Shown: in pieces, positions 32,842 through 41,931 of the stretch
Numbering within the stretch: the stretch's first letter is position 1
Layout of the letters: each line of letters starts with the position of its first letter
Assembly (NCBI RefSeq): GCF_025854335.1
Contig: NZ_CP107716.1
Coordinates: 1,543,001 to 1,607,000 of the forward strand
Source: Pelagibacterium flavum
GTDB lineage: Bacteria; Pseudomonadota; Alphaproteobacteria; Rhizobiales; Devosiaceae
DNA: 64,000 nt
Direction of reading: 5' to 3'
The notes under the pieces: generated by a model
What the model was told of the DNA's origin: nothing
What the model saw: only the letters and a program-made list of their open reading frames with translations
Databases searched by the model: none
Translations under genes and position numbers: made by a program

Positions 32842-35166
32842 TCACCCCCGCTTCACAAAACTATCCAGCACCTTCTTGGGCCCGGCCTTCTCAAAATCAA
32901 TCGAGAGCTTGTTACCTTCAGCGGCGGTCACCGTGCCGTAGCCGAATTTGAGGTGGAAGACGCGTTCGCCGACGCCGTAGGCGGCCGAGGGGCCTGAGGA
33001 GCGGGCGACGAGGTCGCCGTCTATGGTGACAGGGCCTGGGCCCTTGCGGGACGATTGCTGGCGCTGGGCGCGTTGCCAGCCGGGGGTTTCATAGACGGAT
33101 TCGAAGGGGTCGCGGTTGTCGAACCGGGTGGTGGCGCGGCCGCCATAGGTGTAGCCGCCGTAAGAGGAGCCGGTGTCGGTGACTTCGACGACCTGGGCGG
33201 GGAGTTCGTCGAGGAAGCGCGAGGGGATGGCGGATTGCCAGAGCCCGTGGATGCGGCGGTTCTGGGCGAGGGAAATGCGGCAGCGTTTTCGGGCGCGGGT
33301 GATGCCGACATAGGCCAGACGCCGTTCTTCCTCGAGACCGGCGAGGCCGGATTCATCGAGAGCGCGCTGATGAGGGAACAGGCCTTCTTCCCAGCCGGGG
33401 AGGAAGACGGTGTTGAATTCGAGGCCCTTGGCCGAGTGCAGAGTCATGATCGAGACCGCGTCGCCACCCTCGCCGGAATCGCGGTCCATGACCAGAGCGA
33501 TGTGTTCGAGGAAACCGCCAAGGTTTTCGAACTCTTCCATGGAGCGGATGAGTTCCTTGAGGTTTTCCAGCCGTCCGGGGGCGTCGGCGGATTTGTCGTT
33601 CTGCCACATGGCGGTGTAGCCGGATTCATCGAGAATCTGTTCGGCCAGCTCATGGTGGGGGATGGTGCGGAGACGATCGGCCCAATCGTCGATCTGGCGG
33701 ACCAGTTCACGAAAGGTCGAACGCTGTTTGGGCTTTAATTCCTCGGTTTCGGTCAGCTCGCGGATGGCTGTCAGCAGCGGGATTTGGGCGGCGCGGGCAG
33801 TGTCATGGACGATCTGCAGGGTGGCATCACCAAGGCCGCGCTTGGGCACATTGACGATGCGTTCGAGGGCAAGATCGTCGGCGGGCTGGGCGACGATGCG
33901 CAAGTATGCCAGCGCGTCGCGGATTTCCTTGCGCTCGTAAAAGCGCGGGCCGCCGATAACGCGGTAGTTCAACCCCAAAGTGATGAAGCGTTCTTCGAAT
34001 TCGCGCATCTGGAACGAGGCGCGCACGAGGATGGCCATGTCGTCGAGCGGGTCGCCCTGGCGCTGGTATTGTTCGATCTCTTCGCCGATCTGGCGAGCCT
34101 CTTCTTCGGAGTCCCAGACTGAGGTTACCGAGAGTTTCTCACCTTCTTCGCCAACATCGGTCTGGAGCGTCTTGCCCAAGCGGGACTCGTTGTTGGCGAT
34201 CAGGTGGGAGGCGGCGGAGAGGATGTTGGAGGTGGAGCGGTAGTTGCGTTCGAGCTTGATGATCTTTGCGCCGGGGAAGTCCTTTTCGAAGCGCAGGATG
34301 TTATCGACCTCGGCGCCGCGCCAGCCATAGATCGACTGGTCGTCATCGCCGACCACACAGATGTTCGAGCTGTTGATGCCGTCGCGGGACTGGGCGAGGA
34401 GGCGGAGCCACATGTATTGGGCGGTGTTACTGTCCTGGTATTCGTCGACCAGCATGTAGCGGAAGCGGTCGTGATATTGGGCGAGAATTTCGGGGTTTTC
34501 CTTGAACAGGCGAATGCCTTCGAGCAGGAGATCGCCGAAATCGGCGGCGTTTAATGTTTTCAGCCGCGCCTGATAGTCCTTGTAGATATTCTGGCCCTTG
34601 CCATTGGCAAAGAACCCGGCATCGGCGGGGGAGATGTCCTTGGGGAGCAGGCCACGGTTTTTCCAGCCATCCATCATCGAGGCGAACTGGCGGGCGGGCC
34701 AGCGCTTTTCATCGATGTTTTCGGCGGCGAGCAATTGCTTGATGAGACGGATCTGGTCGTCAGTGTCCAGAATCGTGAAATCGGGGCGCAGGCCGACCAG
34801 CTCGGCATGGCGGCGGATCAGGCGAGCGCCGATGGAGTGGAAGGTGCCCAGCCAGGGCATGCCTTCGACCGAGGCACCGACGAGCTTGCCGATGCGCTCC
34901 TTCATCTCGCGCGCCGCCTTGTTGGTGAAGGTGACGGCGAGGATCTGGTTGCCCCGGGCTTTGCGGGTGGCAAGGATGTGGGCGATGCGGGTGGTCAGGA
35001 CGCGGGTTTTGCCCGTCCCGGCGCCGGCAAGGACCAGGAGGGGGCCTTCGGTCGTTTCCACCGCCTCGCGCTGTTCGGCGTTGAGCCCGGCAAGGTAGGC
35101 CGGCTCACGCGCAGCGAACTGGGAGGTGATGGGGCCTTGCGGGCGATGGGGCGGGACGGCTGACAT
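32842..35166 (-). CDS. uvrD: UvrD/PcrA-type superfamily 1 DNA helicase
   Basis: 3'-5' helicase used in nucleotide excision and mismatch repair. With the ATG at 35166 it has 774 residues. Motifs in order: Q-motif region LNAEQREAVE, Walker A AGAGTGKTRVL, motif Ia TFTNKAAREMKER, Walker B VDEYQDSN, motif III VVGDDDQSIYGWRGA, motif IV LERNYRST, motif V VSIMTLHSAKGLEF and motif VI YVGITRARK. A C-terminal Tudor-like region (VFHLKFGYGTVTA) is typical of UvrD. An in-frame start at 35268 would add 34 unsupported residues. Confidence 0.96.
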   Translation of the reverse strand: MSAVPPHRPQGPITSQFAAREPAYLAGLNAEQREAVETTEGPLLVLAGAGTGKTRVLTTRIAHILATRKARGNQILAVTFTNKAAREMKERIGKLVGASVEGMPWLGTFHSIGARLIRRHAELVGLRPDFTILDTDDQIRLIKQLLAAENIDEKRWPARQFASMMDGWKNRGLLPKDISPADAGFFANGKGQNIYKDYQARLKTLNAADFGDLLLEGIRLFKENPEILAQYHDRFRYMLVDEYQDSNTAQYMWLRLLAQSRDGINSSNICVVGDDDQSIYGWRGAEVDNILRFEKDFPGAKIIKLERNYRSTSNILSAASHLIANNESRLGKTLQTDVGEEGEKLSVTSVWDSEEEARQIGEEIEQYQRQGDPLDDMAILVRASFQMREFEERFITLGLNYRVIGGPRFYERKEIRDALAYLRIVAQPADDLALERIVNVPKRGLGDATLQIVHDTARAAQIPLLTAIRELTETEELKPKQRSTFRELVRQIDDWADRLRTIPHHELAEQILDESGYTAMWQNDKSADAPGRLENLKELIRSMEEFENLGGFLEHIALVMDRDSGEGGDAVSIMTLHSAKGLEFNTVFLPGWEEGLFPHQRALDESGLAGLEEERRLAYVGITRARKRCRISLAQNRRIHGLWQSAIPSRFLDELPAQVVEVTDTGSSYGGYTYGGRATTRFDNRDPFESVYETPGWQRAQRQQSSRKGPGPVTIDGDLVARSSGPSAAYGVGERVFHLKFGYGTVTAAEGNKLSIDFEKAGPKKVLDSFVKRG

Positions 35167-35403
35167 GTAGGTTGAGTTTTTTCCTTGCTCGCGCCGCCGA
35201 ACCGAATAACCGGATCCGTCCCCGATCACGCCGAGGACATGCTTTTTCTGGCGGCGCTCGAATCTCATTTTGTTCTAGTCGCCAGTATATAGGTCCGATG
35301 ACGGCAAAAGTACATGCACAGGCCGGTTCGGCGTTGTCACAGAAGTGTTGCCGAGGGGGCCTAAGACGCCCGGCGTGATCATTTCACGCATCAGGGGATT
35401 GCA

Positions 35404-37587
35404 ATGACCAAATCGACTCTGCTCGCGGCACTCGCTGCCGGGTTGCTCGCCAGCGCGGCCATGCCAGCGCAGGCAGCCTTCTTCAACCGTATCGCCAGCT
35501 TTCCGGTCGCAGAAAATGCGCCCGAAGCCGAAGCAACATCCTCAGAAATCATATCGGCCTCGGAAGACGGCATGACGCTGGTCTATTCCGACAGCCCCGG
35601 TGGTGGAATCGGGTTCGTCGACATCACCGATCCGGCCGCTCCTGCCGCTGCCGGATACGTCAGCACGGACGGTGAGCCGACTTCGGTCGTCGTGATTGGC
35701 GACTACGCCTTTGCCGGCGTCAATACCTCAGAGAGCTTCGTTGCGCCCTCGGGCCACGTCGCGGTCATCGACATGGCCAGCAAGGAAATCGTTGCGACCT
35801 GCGACGTCTCGGGGCAGCCTGACTCCGTTGCCAAATCGCCCGACGGCACACTTCTGGCCGTGGCGATTGAGAACGAGCGCGACGAAGACCTCAATGACGG
35901 GGAAATCCCGCAGCTTCCCGCCGGGAACGTGACGCTGTTTTCGACCAGCGACGCAGGGCTCGATTGTGACTCGATGATCGAAGTCGACGTGACCGGCCTC
36001 GCCGACATCGCGCCGAGCGATCCCGAGCCCGAGTTCACCGATTTCAACGAGAACAACGAACTGGTCGTCTCCATGCAGGAGAACAATCATTTCGTTATCA
36101 TCGACGGCAATTCGGGCGAAGTTATCAATGATTTCTCGGCCGGTTCGACCGACCTTTCGGGCATCGATACCGAGGAAGACGGCGTGCTCTCGTTCACCGA
36201 GAGCCAGGATACGCGCCTGCGCGAGCCGGACGCCGTCAAGTGGATCGACGCCGACCATTTCGTTGCCTCGAACGAAGGCGACTACAATGGTGGTTCACGC
36301 GGCTTTACAATCTATAACAAGGACGGTTCGGTCGCCTATGAATCCGGCGCGGCGATGGAAATGATCACCGCAACCCTCGGGCACTATCCCGAAGGCCGGT
36401 CGGACGCCAAGGGCATCGAACCCGAAGGCATGGAAGTGGCAACATTCGGCGATGACACGCTGATCTTTGTCATGCAGGAGCGGTCCTCACTGATCGCCAT
36501 CTACCGCACCACCGACGGTGAACCCGAATACATCCAGTCCATCCCCTCGGGCATGGGACCGGAAAGCGCCGTGGCGATCCCCGATCGCAACATCATCGCG
36601 ACGGCAAATGAAGAAGATCTGCGCGAAGACGGCCTTGCCGGTTCGCATGTGATGATCTTTGCGTATCAAGACGTCGATGCGCCTGACTATCCGCAGATCG
36701 TGTCGGCGATGAACGAAGATGGCACGCCGATCGGTTGGGTGGCCCTTTCGGGTCTGGTTGCCGATGCGGACGAAGCCGGCAAGCTCTATGCGGTCAATGA
36801 CAGCTACCTTTCGATGATGCCGACCATCTATACGATCGATGCGGCCCAGAGCCCGGCGATGATTACCGAGGCAACGCTGATCACCCGTGATGGCGCCGCA
36901 GCCGAAGCGCTCGACCTCGAAGGCATCACGCTCGATGGCGAAGGCGGGTTCTGGCTGGCCTCGGAAGGCCGGACCGACCGCGACATCCCGCACATGCTCT
37001 ATCGCGTGGATGCCGAGGGGGCGATCGTCGAGGAAGTATCGTTCCCGGACTCGCTGCTGGCCAACGAAATCCGCTTCGGTTCCGAGGGCGTCAGCTCGGT
37101 GGGTACTGGCGAGGACATGGTGCTCTGGATCGCCATTCAGCGCGAATGGGGCGATGACGAAGCGGGCATGACCAAGCTGGTGTCCTATAAGCCTTCGACT
37201 GGCGAATGGGGTGCCGTCCACTATCCGCTGGAAACTCCGACCGACGGCGCCTGGGTCGGGCTTTCGGAAATCACCATCCACGGTGATTACGCCTATATCG
37301 TAGAACGCGACAACCAGATCGCCGGCAATGCCGAGCTTAAAAAGCTCTACCGCGTTCCGGTTGCCGAACTGGTCGGTGCCGAGATCGGCGGTGAATTGCC
37401 GGTGGTCACCAAGGAAGAAGTTCGCGACTTCATCCCCGACCTTCAGGCGCTCAACGGCTATGTTCTCGACAAGGTCGAAGGCTTTGCCATCGATGCCAAC
37501 GGCATCGGCTGGGCAGTGACCGACAATGACGGCGTGGACGACAGTTCGGGCGAGACCAATTTCTGGTCGATCGGCGCAGTCGAATAA
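35404..37587 (+). CDS. Secreted esterase-like-phytase family protein
   Basis: A 727-residue precursor with a signal peptide cut after PAQA (residue 24). The N-terminal half is a WD/LVIVD-like beta propeller (SVVVIGDYAFAGV, GHVAVIDM, KSPDGTLLAVAIEN), and the C-terminal third has the esterase-like activity of phytase domain (DLEGITLDGEGGFWLASEGR, SLLANEIRFGSEG, KVEGFAID). The mature protein is strongly acidic with many Asp and Glu. It is probably a periplasmic or extracellular phosphoesterase, but activity is unproven. A strong terminator follows. Confidence 0.88.
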   Translation: MTKSTLLAALAAGLLASAAMPAQAAFFNRIASFPVAENAPEAEATSSEIISASEDGMTLVYSDSPGGGIGFVDITDPAAPAAAGYVSTDGEPTSVVVIGDYAFAGVNTSESFVAPSGHVAVIDMASKEIVATCDVSGQPDSVAKSPDGTLLAVAIENERDEDLNDGEIPQLPAGNVTLFSTSDAGLDCDSMIEVDVTGLADIAPSDPEPEFTDFNENNELVVSMQENNHFVIIDGNSGEVINDFSAGSTDLSGIDTEEDGVLSFTESQDTRLREPDAVKWIDADHFVASNEGDYNGGSRGFTIYNKDGSVAYESGAAMEMITATLGHYPEGRSDAKGIEPEGMEVATFGDDTLIFVMQERSSLIAIYRTTDGEPEYIQSIPSGMGPESAVAIPDRNIIATANEEDLREDGLAGSHVMIFAYQDVDAPDYPQIVSAMNEDGTPIGWVALSGLVADADEAGKLYAVNDSYLSMMPTIYTIDAAQSPAMITEATLITRDGAAAEALDLEGITLDGEGGFWLASEGRTDRDIPHMLYRVDAEGAIVEEVSFPDSLLANEIRFGSEGVSSVGTGEDMVLWIAIQREWGDDEAGMTKLVSYKPSTGEWGAVHYPLETPTDGAWVGLSEITIHGDYAYIVERDNQIAGNAELKKLYRVPVAELVGAEIGGELPVVTKEEVRDFIPDLQALNGYVLDKVEGFAIDANGIGWAVTDNDGVDDSSGETNFWSIGAVE

Positions 37588-37615
37588 GCCTGCGAACCAG
37601 ACAAGATGCTGGAGG

Positions 37616-37645
37616 GGCCGGACCTTTGGGTCCGGCCTCTTTTTT
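37616..37645 (+). terminator. Rho-independent terminator
   Basis: GGCCGGACC and GGTCCGGCC form a perfect nine-base-pair stem with a TTTG loop, followed by TC and six T. It ends the phytase-like gene 29 bases after its stop. Confidence 0.93.
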
Positions 37646-37682
37646 ATGGATGCGCAGCTGAAAATGGGCTGTTTCCGGTCCG

Positions 37683-38366
37683 TCAGGCCGCTTGCCTTAA
37701 GAGCCATGCGTCATGATTTCTAAGAAACCCCATGAGCCGGTCGGCATAGTCTGAGGTGACGGCTGCGCTTACGCTTTCGCGCGCGGCGAGTTCGCCTCGC
37801 CATCTGGCCACACGCGGCAGCGGGTCGAACAGGCTGGTCGACGTCAAGGTGTCGAACACGTCGAAATAGCGGAAGATCGGCGCGAAAACCGCATCGATCA
37901 TGCTGAACGCCTCGCCGGAGAAAAACGGTCCATCACCCAACTCTGCCTCGACGCGGCTGAACTTGGCGAGCAACGCCTTGTGCTTGTCCGCAAAGGTGTT
38001 CGAATCCCTGGCGGTTTCAAAGCCCCACAGGTCCGAAAGGATGGAGGAACCAAACTCCATCCAGCCGCGGTGTCGGGCCCTTGCCAGCGGATCGGTGGGA
38101 TGGAGTGGCGTGCCGGGTTGGGTTTCTTCAAGATATTCGCAGATCGCGGCACTCTCAAACACCACTGCCTGGGTGCCATCCTCCTGTTTGATGATCAGCA
38201 GAGGCACCTTGCCCAGCGGAGAAATGGCGGAAAACCAGTCTGGCTTTGCCGACAGATCGACATAGCGGCGCTCGAACGGCACGCCCTTTTCGGCAAGCAC
38301 GATAGCGGCACGCTGAACGTAAGGGCACAGGTGGTGGCTGACGAGAGTCAGATGGGCGTTGGACAT
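37683..38366 (-). CDS. Glutathione S-transferase family protein
   Basis: With the ATG at 38366 (CAGGAG site eight bases upstream) the product has 227 residues. The N-terminal thioredoxin-like domain shows CPYVQR at the active site, the cis-Pro segment GKVPLLI and the glutathione-binding FESAAICEYLEE. The all-helical C-terminal domain follows (FFSGEAFSMIDAVFAPIFRY). Cys rather than Ser/Tyr at the active site suggests an omega/beta-like enzyme with thiol-transfer activity. It is divergent from a MarR gene with twin operators between. Confidence 0.92.
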   Translation of the reverse strand: MSNAHLTLVSHHLCPYVQRAAIVLAEKGVPFERRYVDLSAKPDWFSAISPLGKVPLLIIKQEDGTQAVVFESAAICEYLEETQPGTPLHPTDPLARARHRGWMEFGSSILSDLWGFETARDSNTFADKHKALLAKFSRVEAELGDGPFFSGEAFSMIDAVFAPIFRYFDVFDTLTSTSLFDPLPRVARWRGELAARESVSAAVTSDYADRLMGFLRNHDAWLLRQAA

Positions 38367-38421
38367 GGTGAAATCTCCTGTTTGAATTAAGCCGAGGCCG
38401 GAAGTGGCCTTCGTCGAGCTC

Positions 38422-38445
38422 ATATACATGCAGTTGCATCTATAT
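38422..38445. promoter_or_regulatory. Operator O1 between GST and MarR genes
   Basis: A 24-base imperfect palindrome of the form ATAT-N2-ATGCA-N2-TGCAT-N2-ATAT. It is nearly the reverse complement of the element at 38465-38488 (21 of 24 positions). It lies 55 bases upstream of the GST start codon. Confidence 0.75.
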
Positions 38446-38464
38446 GAGCTTGCGTTGCTCGTCA

Positions 38465-38488
38465 ATATAGATGTAACTGCATTTATGT
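38465..38488. promoter_or_regulatory. Operator O2 overlapping the MarR start codon
   Basis: Second copy of the same element (ATATAG-ATGTA-AC-TGCAT-TTATGT), inverted relative to O1, with centres 43 bases apart (about four helical turns). It overlaps the MarR ATG at 38485. The pair is probably bound by the MarR product and would give autorepression. Confidence 0.72.
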
Positions 38489-38949
38489 CCGATCGCCCTG
38501 ATACAAAGCTGCCGCATCCTTCGCCCTCTGTTGTCAAGGCGTGGGTGCGCCTGATGCGCACGCAGCAAATTGTCCTTGCGGCGATCGAGCAGGATTTGAA
38601 GATGGCCGACCTGCCGCCGCTCGGCTGGTACGATGTGCTGCTGGAGGTAGGGCGGGCCGAGGACGGCAGATTACGGCCTTATGAAATCGAGCGGCGGACC
38701 CTCTTGGCACAGCACAATCTGTCTCGGCTTCTCGACCGGATGGAGAAGGCGGGGCTGGTTCGGCGCGAGGTGTTTTCCGAAGATGGACGGGGCCGATGGG
38801 TTATCATAACCGAGGCTGGCCGAGCTATGCAGGCGCGCATGTGGAACGTGTATGCAGCGGCCATTCAGCGCCATTTGGGCAACAAGCTGGACGATGCCCA
38901 GGCCGATCAACTGGCTGGTTTGCTGGCCGTTCTGATGCACAAATCCTAA
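38485..38949 (+). CDS. MarR family transcriptional regulator
   Basis: Winged helix repressor of 154 residues starting at the ATG at 38485. The DNA-binding core is RRTLLAQHNLSRLLDRMEKAGLVRRE followed by the wing EDGRGRWVIITEAG. Divergent from the GST gene; the shared 118-base region holds two copies of a 24-base palindrome, so it probably represses both itself and the GST gene until a thiol-reactive or aromatic compound is sensed (inference). Confidence 0.92.
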   Translation: MSDRPDTKLPHPSPSVVKAWVRLMRTQQIVLAAIEQDLKMADLPPLGWYDVLLEVGRAEDGRLRPYEIERRTLLAQHNLSRLLDRMEKAGLVRREVFSEDGRGRWVIITEAGRAMQARMWNVYAAAIQRHLGNKLDDAQADQLAGLLAVLMHKS

Positions 38950-39013
38950 CTCTTGCGGCCATTTAGTCGGTTTGATTCGATGACCGGCGGGCTGCCTGTT
39001 CTGCCCGGTCGGT

Positions 39014-39796
39014 TCAGGATGCCAGAAATCTCAGTATTGCATCTAAAAACAGTCTTGGTGCTGTCGTCATTGCGACGTGTCCCTGGCCCTCCAGTGTGAC
39101 AATCTGACTGTCTGGAAGCGCATCGTTAAGTGCCTGGGCAGGCGCTGTGAGTTCTTTGGGGCTGTTTTCCCCCACCAGCAGCAAAGTCGGCACCGCCAGA
39201 TTATGAAATCGTTCGGGCTCAAACAGGTAATCCCCGTCCGCCAGTTCACGCAGCGCGGTATGCGCAGCCGCGATGCGGCCAGCCCAGGAGGGGTCTGCGC
39301 GAAGCGCCTCGATCTGTGCATCCGGTGCGCCGACCACGTCCCTGAAAAAGGCCACCAGCATCGCATCGCGATCCCCGCTGTCCAAAATCGCCTTCAGGCG
39401 GTCGGGGATCTCGGGCGAATAGAGCGGATTTCCGCCGACGGGAAACGCAGGCTCGTAAAGGACGAGCCGTTTGAGATTGTCCACGCGAAGCGCGGCCTCC
39501 ATCGCGCACAGCGCTCCGAATGAATGGCCAATGACGCTTACATCGCGCCCTGCGGCCCGGATGACTGCCGCGACATCCTCGTATTCCCGCTCCAGGGCGT
39601 AGTCAGAGGCGTCGCCGCTTTTCCCGCGACCCCTGCGATCCATCGCAAGGACGGTGAACTGGCTCTCGAGATCGGACAGAACGCCAGCCCAACGCGTGTG
39701 ATCTGCCGTAGAGCCATGAACCAAGACCAAGGACGGACCGCTGCCGCTGCGCTCAAATGCAATCGGGGTTCCGTCTTCGGACGTGACGAAGTCCAT
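39014..39796 (-). CDS. Alpha/beta hydrolase
   Basis: Protein of 260 residues with the alpha/beta hydrolase fold: oxyanion region VLVHGSTADHTRW, MDRRGRGKSG, nucleophile elbow GHSFG with the catalytic Ser, acid residue in LLLVGENSPKE and His in GQGHVAM. A GGAGG site stands eight bases before the ATG at 39796. No signal peptide. The substrate is unknown; such enzymes may be esterases, haloperoxidase-like or lactonases. Confidence 0.9.
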   Translation of the reverse strand: MDFVTSEDGTPIAFERSGSGPSLVLVHGSTADHTRWAGVLSDLESQFTVLAMDRRGRGKSGDASDYALEREYEDVAAVIRAAGRDVSVIGHSFGALCAMEAALRVDNLKRLVLYEPAFPVGGNPLYSPEIPDRLKAILDSGDRDAMLVAFFRDVVGAPDAQIEALRADPSWAGRIAAAHTALRELADGDYLFEPERFHNLAVPTLLLVGENSPKELTAPAQALNDALPDSQIVTLEGQGHVAMTTAPRLFLDAILRFLAS

Positions 39797-39973
39797 CCGA
39801 GGTCCTCCCACATATCGAAGTTCTGTGGTGCACCGGCTGCGTGAAAGTCACGACCAAAATGGTGCGCCCAAGGATAGCACCAAATGGCGGTTTCGTCAGC
39901 ATTCAGGCCACGGATGAAGGACAATCCAGACGTCAGCTTTCCTCAACGGCAGATACAAATCGGAGCGATCCGT

Positions 39974-41617
39974 TTAACTGTGTTCTTCGCGCGAATGGGC
40001 GACCAGGGCCTTGTTGAAGCTTGCCAGGGCGTCGACGTGGTGGGCGTGGCCGATGATGGCGTTGGTTTTGGATTCGATGACCGGCAGGCGGGAGACCTCG
40101 CTGGCGTCGAAGGCCTTGAGTGCGGATTCGAGGGTTTCGGAGGGGCGCAGCCAGGGGGCGCCCGAGGCGATGTCGAAATTTGTGTCTTCGCCTTCGGGAA
40201 GCGGCCGAAGAAAATCGCGGACGCGGATGAACTGGGCGGCATGTTTGTGCGGACCTTCTTCGAGCATGATGCCGCGGGTATAGAGCTGCCAGTGGAAATA
40301 GGAGCGGCCCATGACGGCCTGGCACAGGCCCGTGGCAATACCGACGGCGAGCAGCAGGGCGATGGAAAAGGCAAAGCCGCCGGTCAATTCGAAAATCATG
40401 ACGGCAGTGGAGATCGGCGCGCCGAGCACGGCTGCGGCGACGGCGCCCATGCCGATCAGGGCGTATAGCCCGACCGAGGAGGCGACATCGGGGAAGACCG
40501 ATGTGGCGATGATGCCGAAGGCGCCGCCGGTCATGGCACCGAGATAGAGGCAGGGCGAAAAGACGCCGCCGCCGGCGCGCGAGGAGAGCGTTATCGTGGT
40601 GGCGACGGTCTTGGCAACGATCAGGGCGAGCATGAGCCAGAGATCGAGCGAGCCCGCCAGCGCCATATCGGTGGCTTCATAGCCGACGCCGAGCACATGG
40701 GGGAAGGCGAGCGCGATCAATCCCACCAACAGCCCGCCAATGGCCGGACGGACCCAGACCGGGATGTCGCTGCGTTTGGAAAGCCAATCGCCTCCGATCA
40801 GCGCTGTCTGGAACAGAATGGCGACTGCGGCGCAGACCAGGCCCAATAGGGCAAAGGCGGGGATCTCGAGATAGGACGAAATGGAGATGGCGTCTGGATC
40901 GATGACGAAGGCGGGGGCTTCGCCGAACCAGAGCCGGGAGATGATGGCGGCGACCACCGAGGCGATGACCAAGGGCACGAAGGCGCTCATGGCAAAGTGG
41001 CCCAGAATGACTTCGTGGGCGAACAACACGCCGGCAATGGGGGCGTTGAACGAAGAGGAAATGGCAGCGGCCACGCCACAGGCGAGCGCGATACGGCGCG
41101 CCGCGGCGGGCAGGCGGAAGATGCGGAAGCCGAGTTTTGACGCGGCGGCGGCGTAATAGACGATGGGGCCTTCGCGGCCGCCGCTGCCGCCCGAACCGAG
41201 CGTAATGGCGGTAACCAGCGTGGCGACCGTCGCCCCACGGAAGGTGAGGGTCGACGATTCGCGCACGCGGGCCTCTATGACATCGGCGACGCCGCCGGCG
41301 CGGCCAAGCGGGCGCCAGAAATAAAGGATGATGCCGACGACGATGCCGCCGGCAAGGGGCCCGATCATCGGCCACCACCAAGGGAGCGCGGAAAGCGTTG
41401 TGAGGACCTGTTCGCTGGTGGTGCCCAGCCAGATCCATTGGACAAAGCCGATGGCGAGGCGAAAAGCGATGCCCAGCGCTCCACCGATCAGGCCGAGCAG
41501 AATGGCGAGAAGCCACAAGCGCGGCTGTTGCAGGGCGTGAAAGCTCGCAAGATGCGGGCGGACCCAGCGCTGGGTGACGAAATAGATCTGCTTGGCCGTT
41601 TTGACCGGCGTTGCCAT
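39974..41617 (-). CDS. ClC family chloride channel/transporter with CBS region
   Basis: Inner-membrane anion protein. With the ATG at 41617 (AGGAAA upstream) it has 547 residues: about 18 helices of the ClC fold and a C-terminal CBS-like segment (about 485-540). The selectivity loop GSGGSGG (141-147) with Ser, the gating Glu149 in GREGP and NAPIAGVLFAHEV (191-203) are recognisable. The position of the proton glutamate (Glu203 of E. coli ClcA) is Val203 here, as in channel-type ClC proteins. CBS segments often regulate by binding nucleotides. Confidence 0.92.
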   Translation of the reverse strand: MATPVKTAKQIYFVTQRWVRPHLASFHALQQPRLWLLAILLGLIGGALGIAFRLAIGFVQWIWLGTTSEQVLTTLSALPWWWPMIGPLAGGIVVGIILYFWRPLGRAGGVADVIEARVRESSTLTFRGATVATLVTAITLGSGGSGGREGPIVYYAAAASKLGFRIFRLPAAARRIALACGVAAAISSSFNAPIAGVLFAHEVILGHFAMSAFVPLVIASVVAAIISRLWFGEAPAFVIDPDAISISSYLEIPAFALLGLVCAAVAILFQTALIGGDWLSKRSDIPVWVRPAIGGLLVGLIALAFPHVLGVGYEATDMALAGSLDLWLMLALIVAKTVATTITLSSRAGGGVFSPCLYLGAMTGGAFGIIATSVFPDVASSVGLYALIGMGAVAAAVLGAPISTAVMIFELTGGFAFSIALLLAVGIATGLCQAVMGRSYFHWQLYTRGIMLEEGPHKHAAQFIRVRDFLRPLPEGEDTNFDIASGAPWLRPSETLESALKAFDASEVSRLPVIESKTNAIIGHAHHVDALASFNKALVAHSREEHS

Positions 41618-41931
41618 GATTTTTCCTGCTTTGGCGCCGCGCGAACCCGATTGCTCCAGGATCAAATCCGCGCTGCTGATAGGCTCTAGGGTGCTGCGTT
41701 TGCATCTGCAAGGCAACTTGCCGCATACAGGTTGTGAAATCTTGAACTCAGGCGGGATAAGCCGGGTGACGGGGCGGGGCGATATGCCTAATGTCCAATT
41801 GCGCTTTGTTGAATCGGAATTGGACCTTAGGCCCTTGTATTGGCGTGAGATCGAACCGGAAAAGTTGGAGACTTTTCCCTTCGCAACCCTCACTCTAATG
41901 TGCCCTCGACTTTGTAAAGGACGCCAACGGC
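41618..41931. other. Divergent intergenic region between the ClC and AsmA genes
   Basis: This 314-base region holds the starts of two divergent genes, so it must contain promoters for both, but I can see no clear -35/-10 pair. The only symmetry is TCCAATT (41794-41800) and AATTGGA (41818-41824), 17 bases apart. No RNA gene or small coding sequence is evident. Confidence 0.5.

Noticed and set aside
35320..35360. Possible Pho box (TTGTCACAGAAGTGTTGC) upstream of the phytase-like gene
   Set aside because: Only one half resembles CTGTCAT; the second half and the spacing do not fit, so phosphate control is not supported.
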